Shown: positions 6,353 through 14,953 of the stretch, in pieces | How the letters are laid out: every line of letters starts with the position of its first letter | How positions within the stretch are numbered: the first letter of the stretch is position 1 | Assembly (NCBI RefSeq): GCF_035704785.1 | Contig: NZ_DASSWP010000167.1 | Coordinates: forward strand, 1 to 18,648 | Reading direction: 5' to 3' | Length of the DNA stretch: 18,648 nucleotides | Origin: Gracilimonas sp035704785 | GTDB lineage: Bacteria; Bacteroidota; Rhodothermia; Balneolales; Balneolaceae | The notes under the pieces: generated by a model | Told to the model about the DNA's origin: nothing | Database searches by the model: none | The model's input: only the letters and a program-made list of their open reading frames with translations | Position numbers and translations under genes: made by a program

Positions 6353-9300
6353 CAGTGATAATAACAATCTCAGTTTCAATGGGTTCTGAATGAGCTACCC
6401 TCAGATCTTCGATCAATACGGTAAACCTATTTTCACCTTTTTTAAGAGGGACTTCCTGCTGAGCTCCAAATCCGATCATCTCTCCATTCTGAAACCATGT
6501 ATATTTCACTTCAGAGGTATTTCTGTTGACTTGAGGTGCGTCCAATATGGTTTGCGGATTAATGGGATTCCAATCGAGTTGAATAGTTTGTTGATCCTGT
6601 AAAGCCCTGAGTTCTTCTTTTACAGTGATTGGAAATTTTCTATACCAAATGGCTTCTTCGTTAAGGAACCAATATAGATTCAGGCTGTCAGCTCCAACCG
6701 AATTTGCTACCCATCTGTCGGTGAAATTGCCATCTACAGAAAACCTCCAATCTGAAGGAATATCCAATTCACTGAGTGTAATAACATTATTTTGTGTGAT
6801 AGATCTTGGATATTCAGGATCTATTTTTGGTATGTCTTTTGGAGTGACCTCCACTACCGCTGAATCAACTGAATTTGGAGCCCCCCGTCCATCATCTTGT
6901 AATAAGGCGATGCGATATTTTTCTGCTTTTTTAGGGATAAATGATGAACCTTCAATTGGGTTTCCGTTTATGACCCATTGATCGGTTACAGGATCTCCAT
7001 CTTCGTCCTGATCCGGACTTGCTCTCAAGAAGATCTCTTCTCCAACATATCTTACAGCAGAGGTGGAAATTCTTGGTTTTGGTGCATTATTAGCAAAAAA
7101 TGTTTTTTCCTTTCTGACTGTGTTATTGGAGGTCGGTGAATTGTCTACCACTTCCAGCGTTACGGTATGCAGTCCGGGCTCTATAGCCTTTATTATCTCA
7201 CCTGAATTATTACTGATCAGTTCACCATCATAATACCAGCTATATTTTTCTATGTAACCATCAGGGTCTAACGATCCCATAGCATCCAGTATCAGATCAC
7301 TGCCTGCTGCTACCTGTTCTGGGAGTTCCCAGTTTATGACAGGCGGAGCATTTACTTTTATGGCTTTTGTTAAACTTGCTGTATTACACGCAGCTGTAGT
7401 ATTTGTCTTTAAATTCAGTGTGACAAGGTATTCTCCCGGTTCCGTAAAAAAGTGACTTGTCCTGAGTCCCTGTTTGGTAACGGTTTGTGATTGTTCTTGA
7501 ATTTCCCATTCAACGAAAGAGAAATCATCTTCAGCTGTTGAAGCTGATCCATCAAGGATAACTTCTTGCCCCGGAGGTATCCATTCAGGAGTTTCATATC
7601 TGGCTTTAGGCCCCTCAATGACTCTGACTATACCCCTGACCTGATTCATATTTCCACAATTGATAGAGCCTGAGCCTTCAACGGTAAGTGATACAGGAAA
7701 TACACCGGGCTCTGTAAATACGTGACGAATTTTTGGCCCGGTTTCTATGGTGCCATCACCAAAGTCCCACAACAAAGAGGGGAGAGCACCGGAGGGGTCG
7801 AGGCTTTCGGAGCCGTCAAACTCTATGGCGGTACCTACACAGATCGTGGAATCGGTATTAGCCAGATTCATTTTTGCGACCGGAGAGCCTCCAATAACGA
7901 CGGGGATCTTAGTGACGGTTGGTTTTTCTGATACGCCGTCGCTCATAGTAACTTTAGCATCAAAAATACCGGGCCGGTCATATACATAGGAGGGGTTGGG
8001 TCGATTTGAAGTTTCGCCATTTCCAAAATCCCACTCTACATTAAAAGGGTCGCCATCGGGATCATAACTTTGTGAGCTATTGAATAATATGGTTTGTCCG
8101 GAACAAGAAAGTATCAGGGAATCAACAACGGCTTGAACCGGCCTGTTGATCAAAACGCGTATTGTTTTTTTGGCTTCACTATTTGGCAAGCCCTGCCCAT
8201 CATTAACACTTAATCCGAAAATATGTACTCCGAACTCAGGGGCCTTCCAGCTAAAACTTGTTTCAGTTCTCTTCGAGCCGTCAGGCAGAGTCCATTCAAA
8301 ATTAAGAGGATCATCATCTGCATCGTAGGTGTTGGAAGCATCCAGATGGATATCCAGGGAATTTGAACGTATCACCGATTCTGTTACGATATAGGGTGTG
8401 TGATTTACATTCACGGTTCCTTCAACACTAATTTCAGAGTTCGAAACCCCTTCATTATCAACAGCTGTAAGCGTAAAATAATGGATGCCACTTTCTTCAA
8501 AGCTGATTTTAGCCTGTTCCCCTTCAATTACAGTTCCATCTTCAAAGGTCCAGTACATCTCTTCAATAGTTCCATCGGGATCATATGACTCTTCGGCGTT
8601 AAAGATGATCTCATCACCGGGGCCTATGACATCAGGAGAGACCTTCCATTTAAGAACCGGTGCATAATTTGCCCATACGTTCCGGCTCATCATGGCCTGA
8701 GCAATTTCATTACCGGAATTATCCTGTACTTTTAAAGAAATGGTATTCTCACCGGGTGAATCTACACTAATTAAAGGTCTGGGACCTGTGGCAACGGGTT
8801 GCCCGTTAATAAACCATTCATAACTTACAATGGCTCCATCTTCATCGTAACTTGAGCTTCCGTCAACTCTGAAGCTGTCTTTTGCAGCAATAATTTCAGG
8901 GAGCTCAAAATATGCTTCCGGAAACTTATTGACGACTATAGTATGCTCCCTGGTTTGAATACTGTTATTTCTTTGCTTGTTGTCATTAATGATCAATTCA
9001 ACCTGGTAAGTACCGCTTTCCGGGTATGTATGAGTGACGTTCTGCCCGGTTGCTGTAGTTCCGTCTCCAAAACTCCAGATGTAACTGCTGCTTGTATCAG
9101 AGGCAACATTACCGCTTGAAGTATAACTAAAATTAACCGATGCTTGTGAAGTTACTTGCGGTGCTTCAATTCGGCGTGCTATAACATTGTTTTCCGGCAC
9201 TGCCTGGCCTACAGCATCACTGTCTACCTGTATTCTGATCTGACGCTGACTGTTACTGCAGTTTGGGATATCGCCGCCGTTATTTACTCTTACCGAAATC

Positions 9301-10586
9301 ACGTGATTACCTTCACGTGATGCTGAAAAATTAAAAGCAGGATCGGTTCCCTGAAGCTGACCATCTACAAACCAGAAATAATTTAATTTTCGCCCCGTTA
9401 GATCGTAAGAATTTGCAGCAGAAAGTGTTAAGATCTCATTGGGGGCAATGATTGTCTTTGCGGTTTCTAACCGGGCTATTGGGGGTTCATTTATAAATAA
9501 ATCTTGCTTTACGCTCCAAAAGTCAGGAAATGAAAATAAATTATTAGGGACACGGACATTTAAAGTGACATTTCCACGTGAGGTGAATGATAAAGTTGGA
9601 GATATTCCCGTGCCTAATGTTCTTCCATTCACTTGCCATATAGCCGATCGTAAACTTTGATCACTTAGGTTTTGACTGCTCAGTTCAAAAGGTTTTTCCG
9701 TACACTGTATAGTTGGATTTTGAGTAACCGTAAGGTCGGGTTTTTGAAAAGGAGTGAATTCAGATTCGAAATGCCATAGCACCGGGGTATTATTCCCATG
9801 TACCGTAAAGTTATTGACGGTTTCTTCTGACCCGTTTATGGTAAGTACCCATTCATTTTCAGAATCCGAAATTGTTTGGGGAATTTGCGCCTCGTTTACC
9901 GGATATGTATTTCCGAACCGATCCAGGAGTTCTGCATTTTTGTTTTCTACCCCGGAAATGGTAAATCTTTGAACAGCACCTTCAGGTTGATAGGGTTTTA
10001 TTTGTAATGCCTGATCAGCAGGCAGACCGTATAATCCTACTGATAGGTCAAAAGTTAAAATCTGCCATGTAGAAGCATCCAGTTCTGTCCCTGACGGGTC
10101 AGTGATCCTGAGCTTATAATTGTTTACATCATCTCCATTATCAGTAGTGACACGGAGTATATATCCATTTCCCTGATCAGATATTTCTCCCAGATCGACC
10201 CATTTATTTATAAACCGGTCTTCACTTTGTGCAGTTAAAGATTGAACCGGAGTGGCTGAAACATCTTTTTTAACCGGGTTATTTGAGGAAACAGAGTAAA
10301 GGTCCTCAAAAGAATAAAGCCTGTATGTAGTGGTAGTATTAGAGGTGCCATTTATTGTTCTATAGTCAGCTCTGCCCCCAAGGCCTGCGTCAAAGATTTG
10401 CACCTTGGCATTAGAAGCATTATTTCCCGGCTTTATCCATATATCATATTGGCTGCGTGAATCACCGCTATTGAAATTTGATTGCGTTCCGGATATTGTC
10501 AGATATAGCTCTTGGGCATTGCCCGGTAAAATCCAGAAGGACATTACAGTAAGAGAGAAAAATACTTTTAAAAACCGTTTTTTCAT
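6348..10586 (-). CDS. Giant secreted PKD-repeat protein (about 1412 residues)
   Basis: This is a very large extracellular protein built mostly of PKD/Ig-like beta-sandwich repeats. The chosen start gives MKKRFLKVFF, leading into a classical signal peptide ending near GNAQ (about residue 25). It lies four bases after the stop of the FecR gene, while the longer open frame would overlap that gene and put 22 odd residues before the signal. Residues 26 to about 280 are an unassigned beta-rich region. From about 290 to 1250 there are roughly eleven repeats of about 85 residues, each with a version of 'SYDPDG...W.F.DG': WSFGDGT (W504), WDFGNGE (W852) and WDFGDGT (W940) are the best examples, and others have YEWFING or YSWYYDG. 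Some repeats carry cysteine pairs. The last 160 residues are unassigned; no type IX sorting domain, membrane anchor or enzyme motif is seen. It probably acts at the cell surface as an adhesin, ligand binder or spacer, in step with the kinase and FecR protein encoded ahead of it. Confidence 0.88.
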   Translation of the reverse strand: MKKRFLKVFFSLTVMSFWILPGNAQELYLTISGTQSNFNSGDSRSQYDIWIKPGNNASNAKVQIFDAGLGGRADYRTINGTSNTTTTYRLYSFEDLYSVSSNNPVKKDVSATPVQSLTAQSEDRFINKWVDLGEISDQGNGYILRVTTDNGDDVNNYKLRITDPSGTELDASTWQILTFDLSVGLYGLPADQALQIKPYQPEGAVQRFTISGVENKNAELLDRFGNTYPVNEAQIPQTISDSENEWVLTINGSEETVNNFTVHGNNTPVLWHFESEFTPFQKPDLTVTQNPTIQCTEKPFELSSQNLSDQSLRSAIWQVNGRTLGTGISPTLSFTSRGNVTLNVRVPNNLFSFPDFWSVKQDLFINEPPIARLETAKTIIAPNEILTLSAANSYDLTGRKLNYFWFVDGQLQGTDPAFNFSASREGNHVISVRVNNGGDIPNCSNSQRQIRIQVDSDAVGQAVPENNVIARRIEAPQVTSQASVNFSYTSSGNVASDTSSSYIWSFGDGTTATGQNVTHTYPESGTYQVELIINDNKQRNNSIQTREHTIVVNKFPEAYFELPEIIAAKDSFRVDGSSSYDEDGAIVSYEWFINGQPVATGPRPLISVDSPGENTISLKVQDNSGNEIAQAMMSRNVWANYAPVLKWKVSPDVIGPGDEIIFNAEESYDPDGTIEEMYWTFEDGTVIEGEQAKISFEESGIHYFTLTAVDNEGVSNSEISVEGTVNVNHTPYIVTESVIRSNSLDIHLDASNTYDADDDPLNFEWTLPDGSKRTETSFSWKAPEFGVHIFGLSVNDGQGLPNSEAKKTIRVLINRPVQAVVDSLILSCSGQTILFNSSQSYDPDGDPFNVEWDFGNGETSNRPNPSYVYDRPGIFDAKVTMSDGVSEKPTVTKIPVVIGGSPVAKMNLANTDSTICVGTAIEFDGSESLDPSGALPSLLWDFGDGTIETGPKIRHVFTEPGVFPVSLTVEGSGSINCGNMNQVRGIVRVIEGPKARYETPEWIPPGQEVILDGSASTAEDDFSFVEWEIQEQSQTVTKQGLRTSHFFTEPGEYLVTLNLKTNTTAACNTASLTKAIKVNAPPVINWELPEQVAAGSDLILDAMGSLDPDGYIEKYSWYYDGELISNNSGEIIKAIEPGLHTVTLEVVDNSPTSNNTVRKEKTFFANNAPKPRISTSAVRYVGEEIFLRASPDQDEDGDPVTDQWVINGNPIEGSSFIPKKAEKYRIALLQDDGRGAPNSVDSAVVEVTPKDIPKIDPEYPRSITQNNVITLSELDIPSDWRFSVDGNFTDRWVANSVGADSLNLYWFLNEEAIWYRKFPITVKEELRALQDQQTIQLDWNPINPQTILDAPQVNRNTSEVKYTWFQNGEMIGFGAQQEVPLKKGENRFTVLIEDLRVAHSEPIETEIVIITE

Positions 10587-10590
10587 TTCG

Positions 10591-12360
10591 CTATTCGACA
10601 GTATAAGTTTTAGAAGAATATAAGATCCCGGTGTTTGCGTTTCTGAATTCAATTTTCAGCTCTCCGGGAACCAGATCCAGGGTAACTCCCCAATTTCCAT
10701 TGAAATCGGTTCTCACACGCTCGGTTAAGGTTTCGTTGGTTATCGTCACCTCAATACCGGGATATAAATTACCGGAAAATGTAGTGGAACCTGATCTTAT
10801 AGCAGACAAGGTACTATTAAGAGCACTCCGAAGCCTGAAGTTATACAGTTTTTCTTCTGTTAAACGTACCAACTGTATATTTTTTGTTGTTTTATTGCCG
10901 GAGGGGTCAGCAGCAGTGATCGTGATATCTTTAATAGTCTGGACACCAGATACGGTATAGGAAAAACGTCCTGTAGGCTGGACCTGCACATTTTCTCCTG
11001 CAACAACTAAGCGAGCTTCAGATTCTGTGGCTCCTGTTATTTGCAGGGATCCATCACTGGTAAAGAGCAGGTCGTTATGCAAATTATCTACAAATACAGG
11101 TGGTGGTGTATTATCAACAGTGCGAATTATTCTAGCAGTTTTTGAAAAAGGACCTCGCAGTCCAAGTGCATCTATGGCCTGAACCCTGACGTAGGTCATG
11201 CCCATTGGGAGATCATCCATTACAAGGGAGGTTTCTGTAGTTTGTACTTCAACCACATCTTCGGTAAAATTTGGGGACTGGTCGTATTGGATCCTATAGT
11301 TTTGTGCTCCTTCTATTTCATTAAATGCAAAAATGATCGTTTCATTATTTACAACGGTATCAATTGTAGCCCAGGTAAGTGAAGGGGAGGGTAATAGTTT
11401 AACGGGTTGCATCGGAGCTTTTCCACTTTCCACAATAGTACCTTCATTTTCTCTTATGGTAATTGAGACATTATTGGAATTTACAATTACTTCACCGTCA
11501 TAATTTGTGAGTTTAACCAAGTCCGAATCGTCGGTTTCAGCATAAAAATTCTGGGTTCTAAGTTCTGAAGATGATGATCCTGCATTCAATGTATATGTGC
11601 TACGGTTTTTCCCTGCAGCCGAAAGTTTTGCCAATAAGCCACCATCCTCAAGGGTGATCTCTGTGTCACCGGCATCATTCAGCCTGTCGATGCGGGACTT
11701 TCGGATAACCGCGATGGTATTAGGTTCCACCTGAATATTACTTCCGTCCAAAAAAGAAAGCTCGGCATAACTTTCTGCAAAAGTCCTGATTCCGTCAGAT
11801 TGTTCAAATAGGTCGCCTTTCATAGCATCTATCCATGAACCTAAAAGCCCTTCCCGGCGATCAACCTGCCCGGTTTTCTCCGTTAGCTGAGCTTGAACGT
11901 CAATTACTCTATTCTCAAATAGGGCAGTCTCCATACTATCCACAGAAGCTTTGAGCCGGTTTCCATAATCAAAAGCATCTTCAATGACCCCGTCATTTAC
12001 TGCCTTGTTGTACTCCGTTATCAAACTTTGAACTTCCTGGTATTCATCGGAAGCAAAAATAGTTGCTCCTGATGATATCAGTTCACTTACACGGTCTTTT
12101 TGTTTTAAAACTTCGGCAGAAACCTGGGAGAAGTTTTGTAATTCCTGCAATTGGGAAGGGGTGATGGTAAACGTGTTTTGCTCTGTGTTATGCGAAGCTA
12201 AATTGACCACCAATGGCCAGTTAATAGTACTGCCGGTATATTGTTGAGCAATTTCCTGTAATTTTTCAGCCTGGAATACAAGAGGGCTGTCTTGAGCAGT
12301 AGCATAGGTTGAACAACCCCATACTATAACTAAAAAGCTGATCCATAATTTCAGTTTCAT
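10591..12360 (-). CDS. FecR-domain periplasmic protein with Fn3/Ig-like modules
   Basis: This 589-residue exported protein starts with a signal peptide (1-22, ATAQ|D). An alternative lipoprotein cleavage at C16 is possible, but tryptophan before the G is atypical. Residues 33-75 resemble a weak LysM module (EIAQQYTGSTINWPLVVNLA, then FTITPSQL). Residues 75-165 are helical and probably coiled coil. The FecR domain spans about 180-320, with GDLFEQSDGIRTFAESYAEL, then VEPNTIAVIRKSRI and a repeating 'GGLLAKL...VITIRENEG' beta pattern. An Fn3-like module (about 325-415) contains YRIQYDQSPNF and YVRVQAIDALGLRGPFS. An Ig-like module (about 420-500) and a carboxypeptidase-regulatory-like beta module (525-589) follow. 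FecR domains sense or relay signals in the periplasm, classically to sigma/anti-sigma pairs, but this protein has no anti-sigma helices or membrane segment. It sits 10 bases after the kinase gene and 4 before the PKD gene; AGGGTG precedes its ATG. Confidence 0.85.
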   Translation of the reverse strand: MKLKLWISFLVIVWGCSTYATAQDSPLVFQAEKLQEIAQQYTGSTINWPLVVNLASHNTEQNTFTITPSQLQELQNFSQVSAEVLKQKDRVSELISSGATIFASDEYQEVQSLITEYNKAVNDGVIEDAFDYGNRLKASVDSMETALFENRVIDVQAQLTEKTGQVDRREGLLGSWIDAMKGDLFEQSDGIRTFAESYAELSFLDGSNIQVEPNTIAVIRKSRIDRLNDAGDTEITLEDGGLLAKLSAAGKNRSTYTLNAGSSSSELRTQNFYAETDDSDLVKLTNYDGEVIVNSNNVSITIRENEGTIVESGKAPMQPVKLLPSPSLTWATIDTVVNNETIIFAFNEIEGAQNYRIQYDQSPNFTEDVVEVQTTETSLVMDDLPMGMTYVRVQAIDALGLRGPFSKTARIIRTVDNTPPPVFVDNLHNDLLFTSDGSLQITGATESEARLVVAGENVQVQPTGRFSYTVSGVQTIKDITITAADPSGNKTTKNIQLVRLTEEKLYNFRLRSALNSTLSAIRSGSTTFSGNLYPGIEVTITNETLTERVRTDFNGNWGVTLDLVPGELKIEFRNANTGILYSSKTYTVE

Positions 12361-12370
12361 TTCGCACCCT

Positions 12371-14467
12371 TTATTTTGGAAAAACCAGGGTAAAGCGTGA
12401 ACCTATTTCATCATTTGATTCAAGCTCTATTTCCCCATTATGTAAATTAATTATCTCTCTTACATATGATAAGCCAAGTCCGGTACCGGTTTCGCGAATG
12501 GCTTTTTTGTTAGATTTAACACGATAGAATTTATCAAATATTTTCTTTTGTTCCTCAAGACTTATTCCATACCCATAGTCCGTAATACTGATGCTGTGAT
12601 GATCCGGTTTGTGACTTAACTTTATCTCTATAGTTCTATCAGGGCCTCCATACTTAATGGCATTGCTGAGAAGGTTTTGTATCGCATCGAATATCAGTTC
12701 TGAACTGCCATTGATTTGAAAATTGCGACCTTCTCTTACAAGTTTGGTCTTTAAGTTCTTTTCCTTGAGTAACGGACGTGTAATACTACGAACTTCTTCA
12801 GTAACTACCGTGAGATCAACCTGCTCAAACTCAATATTTATCCTGCCTGATTCAATGCGCTGGATGTCAAGAAACCGATTGACCAGGGTTTTCATTCGTT
12901 GACCTGATAAAAGAATTTCGTTGACCAAATTATTCTTCTCGGCCTCATTCATCTGATAGGTTGAATCATTAAGAACCTCGGATAATCCCATAATACTTGT
13001 AATAGGATTTTTTAGCTCATGGGCGATGATATTGATCATATCATTCCGTTTAATGTCGTTGAGCCGGTCTTCAGTCTTATCGTGAAGAATGATCAATGCT
13101 GCTTCTTCCTCACCCTCCTTATTGATGATGGAAACATACTGGAAATCATAATAATCGTTCTTGTTTTCGTTGAGATAATGTGAGATCTCAGAGTTATTTA
13201 TCTTTACAGTGTATGGATCCGGGTTATGTATCCTTTGTTCAAATTTAGCTACCGTAATTTTGGAATGAGAAAAGATGTCATCAAGGTGAGCTTCATCAGG
13301 TTTTATATCCAGGCTTTCAAGAAACTGCTCAAAGTTATTATTTATAAAACTGAAATTTCTTGAGGAGTCCAGAATACCGATCAGATCTTCTGAATAAGTC
13401 ATCATATACCTGTTCTTCCATTCCTCCAGTATGATCTTCTCAACGTTTATTTTTTGATATCTTTCTAAGGTAAGCCTGATGGTTTCCAGGGTATTCTGCA
13501 TGAGGTTAAATTCGGGCAGAGCGACCGGTTTTATAGGATGCTCAAAATTTAATGTGCTCATGTGTTCCACATCGCTGATGATCTGCTCTACAGGTTTATT
13601 TACACGTCTGCTAACGTACCAGCTAAAGGTAAATAGTATCAATAAAATTAAACCTCCGGCGATCATCGAAAATACAATGAGGTCGTAAACAGGTTTTAGT
13701 ATAAAGGAATCTTCCACAGCAACCACATGCCAAAGCGGGATCGTTTGAAACCTTGAATTCAACAAGAACCATTCATCACCATTTATTTCAACGGTAGATT
13801 GGTTGGAAAAGCTTGCCTCATTAAATATAGTTGAAGGAAGTTCTACTTCTTTTGAAGGCAGAATATTTGATCCGTTATCAGTAAAAATATTGGCTTCATA
13901 AGTGCCTCCAAGCGGAATGTTTATCAGTTCATTTACAATGGGGCTGGCATCAAAATACATCTCCAGAAAGAATACGCTTCCGCCAATCCGAATGGCTTTT
14001 TGAGCGATAAAAAAAGAGTTTTGATTCAGTGAATCAGGGCTGAGGCTAATTCTGATAGTTGGGTCAAGATTAGACGGATACCAATTATACTGAATAACGC
14101 TAAAATCTACTTCATCATAGATCGATCGACGGATGTCGACTGTTTCGGGAGACCCTTCCTGCGAAATTGTAATTCTCATTAACCCGGGGGTAAGGTTGAG
14201 AGTTCTGGTAACTATATCCTGGGTTTGTGCAGCATTGTTCTCAATTTCTGTGACCATGTAGTTTGTAGAATTCAGCCAGTTTCTGATGGTTTGATCAGAC
14301 CGCTGAAGTGAGTACTCCTGAAGCTGGGAGACGATGGTAGTCCTTTCATTGATAATGGCTTCTTTATATTGAGGACGTACAAAGAGCCATATCAAGGTAA
14401 AAGCCAATGAAATAAGTATTGAAGAGAATAAAAAGATCCTCTTCCTTAAAGTGAACTTATTAAGCAT
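12371..14467 (-). CDS. Membrane sensor histidine kinase (Cache-like sensor, HAMP, PAS, HisKA, HATPase)
   Basis: This 698-residue protein is a complete hybrid-free sensor kinase. Numbering from the ATG: membrane helix 1 at about 12-30, an extracytoplasmic sensor of about 230 residues (30-260) with the long N-terminal helix typical of double-Cache domains, helix 2 at about 262-284, HAMP (285-335), then PAS (about 350-470). The HisKA H-box is IIAHELKNPITS with phospho-acceptor H483. The HATPase domain has the N-box QNLLSNAIKYGG (N602), the G1 box DYGYGIS (630-636), the F-box FDKFYRV and the G2 box GTGLGLS (661-667). ATG at 14467 is preferred to the in-frame GTG two codons upstream, because AGGTGAT, fully complementary to the 16S rRNA end, precedes it. 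It autophosphorylates and should pass phosphate to a response regulator, but none is encoded in the window. It is first in the operon with the FecR and PKD genes. Confidence 0.93.
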   Translation of the reverse strand: MLNKFTLRKRIFLFSSILISLAFTLIWLFVRPQYKEAIINERTTIVSQLQEYSLQRSDQTIRNWLNSTNYMVTEIENNAAQTQDIVTRTLNLTPGLMRITISQEGSPETVDIRRSIYDEVDFSVIQYNWYPSNLDPTIRISLSPDSLNQNSFFIAQKAIRIGGSVFFLEMYFDASPIVNELINIPLGGTYEANIFTDNGSNILPSKEVELPSTIFNEASFSNQSTVEINGDEWFLLNSRFQTIPLWHVVAVEDSFILKPVYDLIVFSMIAGGLILLILFTFSWYVSRRVNKPVEQIISDVEHMSTLNFEHPIKPVALPEFNLMQNTLETIRLTLERYQKINVEKIILEEWKNRYMMTYSEDLIGILDSSRNFSFINNNFEQFLESLDIKPDEAHLDDIFSHSKITVAKFEQRIHNPDPYTVKINNSEISHYLNENKNDYYDFQYVSIINKEGEEEAALIILHDKTEDRLNDIKRNDMINIIAHELKNPITSIMGLSEVLNDSTYQMNEAEKNNLVNEILLSGQRMKTLVNRFLDIQRIESGRINIEFEQVDLTVVTEEVRSITRPLLKEKNLKTKLVREGRNFQINGSSELIFDAIQNLLSNAIKYGGPDRTIEIKLSHKPDHHSISITDYGYGISLEEQKKIFDKFYRVKSNKKAIRETGTGLGLSYVREIINLHNGEIELESNDEIGSRFTLVFPK

Positions 14468-14640
14468 AATCACCTAATATTAATACTTTAAGTTCATTTA
14501 AGCTATACAAACATTCCTTCAAAAATGACGGAGTAGTAAAGTGATCCAAGATAATTTTTATTAATGATAGCTTAACATTTAGATAACCTTTTGTTTAGTT
14601 GAAATGGTGATTCTCTGTTAAATATTCATTAGTAATTTTT
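14468..14640. promoter_or_regulatory. Shared promoter region of the kinase operon and winged-helix gene
   Basis: This 173-base AT-rich spacer separates two divergent starts and should hold both promoters. It contains TAATATTA at 14475-14482, beside the kinase's AGGTGAT ribosome site. TAACCTTTTG at about 14583-14592 resembles the TAnnTTTG element with one extra base, upstream of the winged-helix gene. No exact TAnnTTTG element is seen in either direction, so precise promoters are not assigned. Confidence 0.4.
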
Positions 14641-14904
14641 ATGCTGATTGGCGGAGATTTTAATAACAGGGCAAAACAACTACTTGCATTGCTTGGGGCT
14701 TTGAGTGACAATAATCCGGATACCAGCGTATCTGTTGAGGATCTGGTTGATCAACTTGATCTGGATAGGACCGAGTTGAAAAACTTGCTGGAATATCTTG
14801 AAGGAAGGGAGTTGATCGAAATTGTTTCGATCGGGGGCCCATTCCTTTACGGACATATCAAGATCACCCAAAAAGGTATATTAAAAGCTGCAAAGCTGAA
14901 ATAA
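14641..14904 (+). CDS. Small winged helix-turn-helix protein
   Basis: This 87-residue protein reads as a single winged-helix domain. A first helix (about 8-23, NNRAKQLLALLGALSD) is followed by helix two (VSVEDLVDQLDL, 30-41), a turn and recognition helix three (DRTELKNLLEYLEGRELI, 42-59). A beta wing (IEIVSIGGPFLYGHIKIT) and the ending KGILKAAK complete the pattern seen in small MarR/ArsR/PadR-like proteins. It has no extra sensor domain and no metal-binding cysteines, so it would respond through dimerisation or partner contact, or act in protein-protein contact. It is divergent from the kinase operon across 173 bases, which makes it a candidate regulator of that operon, but there is no direct evidence. 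No good Shine-Dalgarno site precedes the ATG. Its stop lies at the edge of the terminator used by the converging metalloprotease gene. The wHTH fold is likely; DNA binding is inference. Confidence 0.75.
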   Translation: MLIGGDFNNRAKQLLALLGALSDNNPDTSVSVEDLVDQLDLDRTELKNLLEYLEGRELIEIVSIGGPFLYGHIKITQKGILKAAKLK

Positions 14905-14932
14905 AAAAAGCCTCCTGATTAAGGGAGACTTT
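14902..14932 (-). terminator. Intrinsic terminator of the metalloprotease gene
   Basis: On the minus strand AAAGTCTCC, an 8-base loop and GGAGGCTTT form a 9-bp stem with one mismatch, followed directly by a run of T (TTTTTTTATTTC). This is a classical factor-independent terminator 20-odd bases after the metalloprotease stop. It abuts the stop of the converging winged-helix gene, for which the stem may also act, although the T-run on the plus strand is poor. Confidence 0.8.
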
Positions 14933-14953
14933 AAAGAAATAATACGGCTTCCT

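Noticed and set aside
10587..10652. Longer start for the PKD protein (22 extra residues)
   Set aside because: It would overlap the end of the FecR gene and place non-signal residues before a perfect signal peptide; the ATG at 10586 fits coupled translation.
6390..10960. Several plus-strand open frames of 60-118 codons opposite the PKD and FecR genes
   Set aside because: All are antisense to strongly supported coding sequence, show no family motifs and arise from codon bias on the other strand.
14660..14871. Minus-strand frames of 60-63 codons opposite the winged-helix gene
   Set aside because: They lack motifs and hydrophobic pattern, while the plus-strand gene shows a coherent winged-helix fold.
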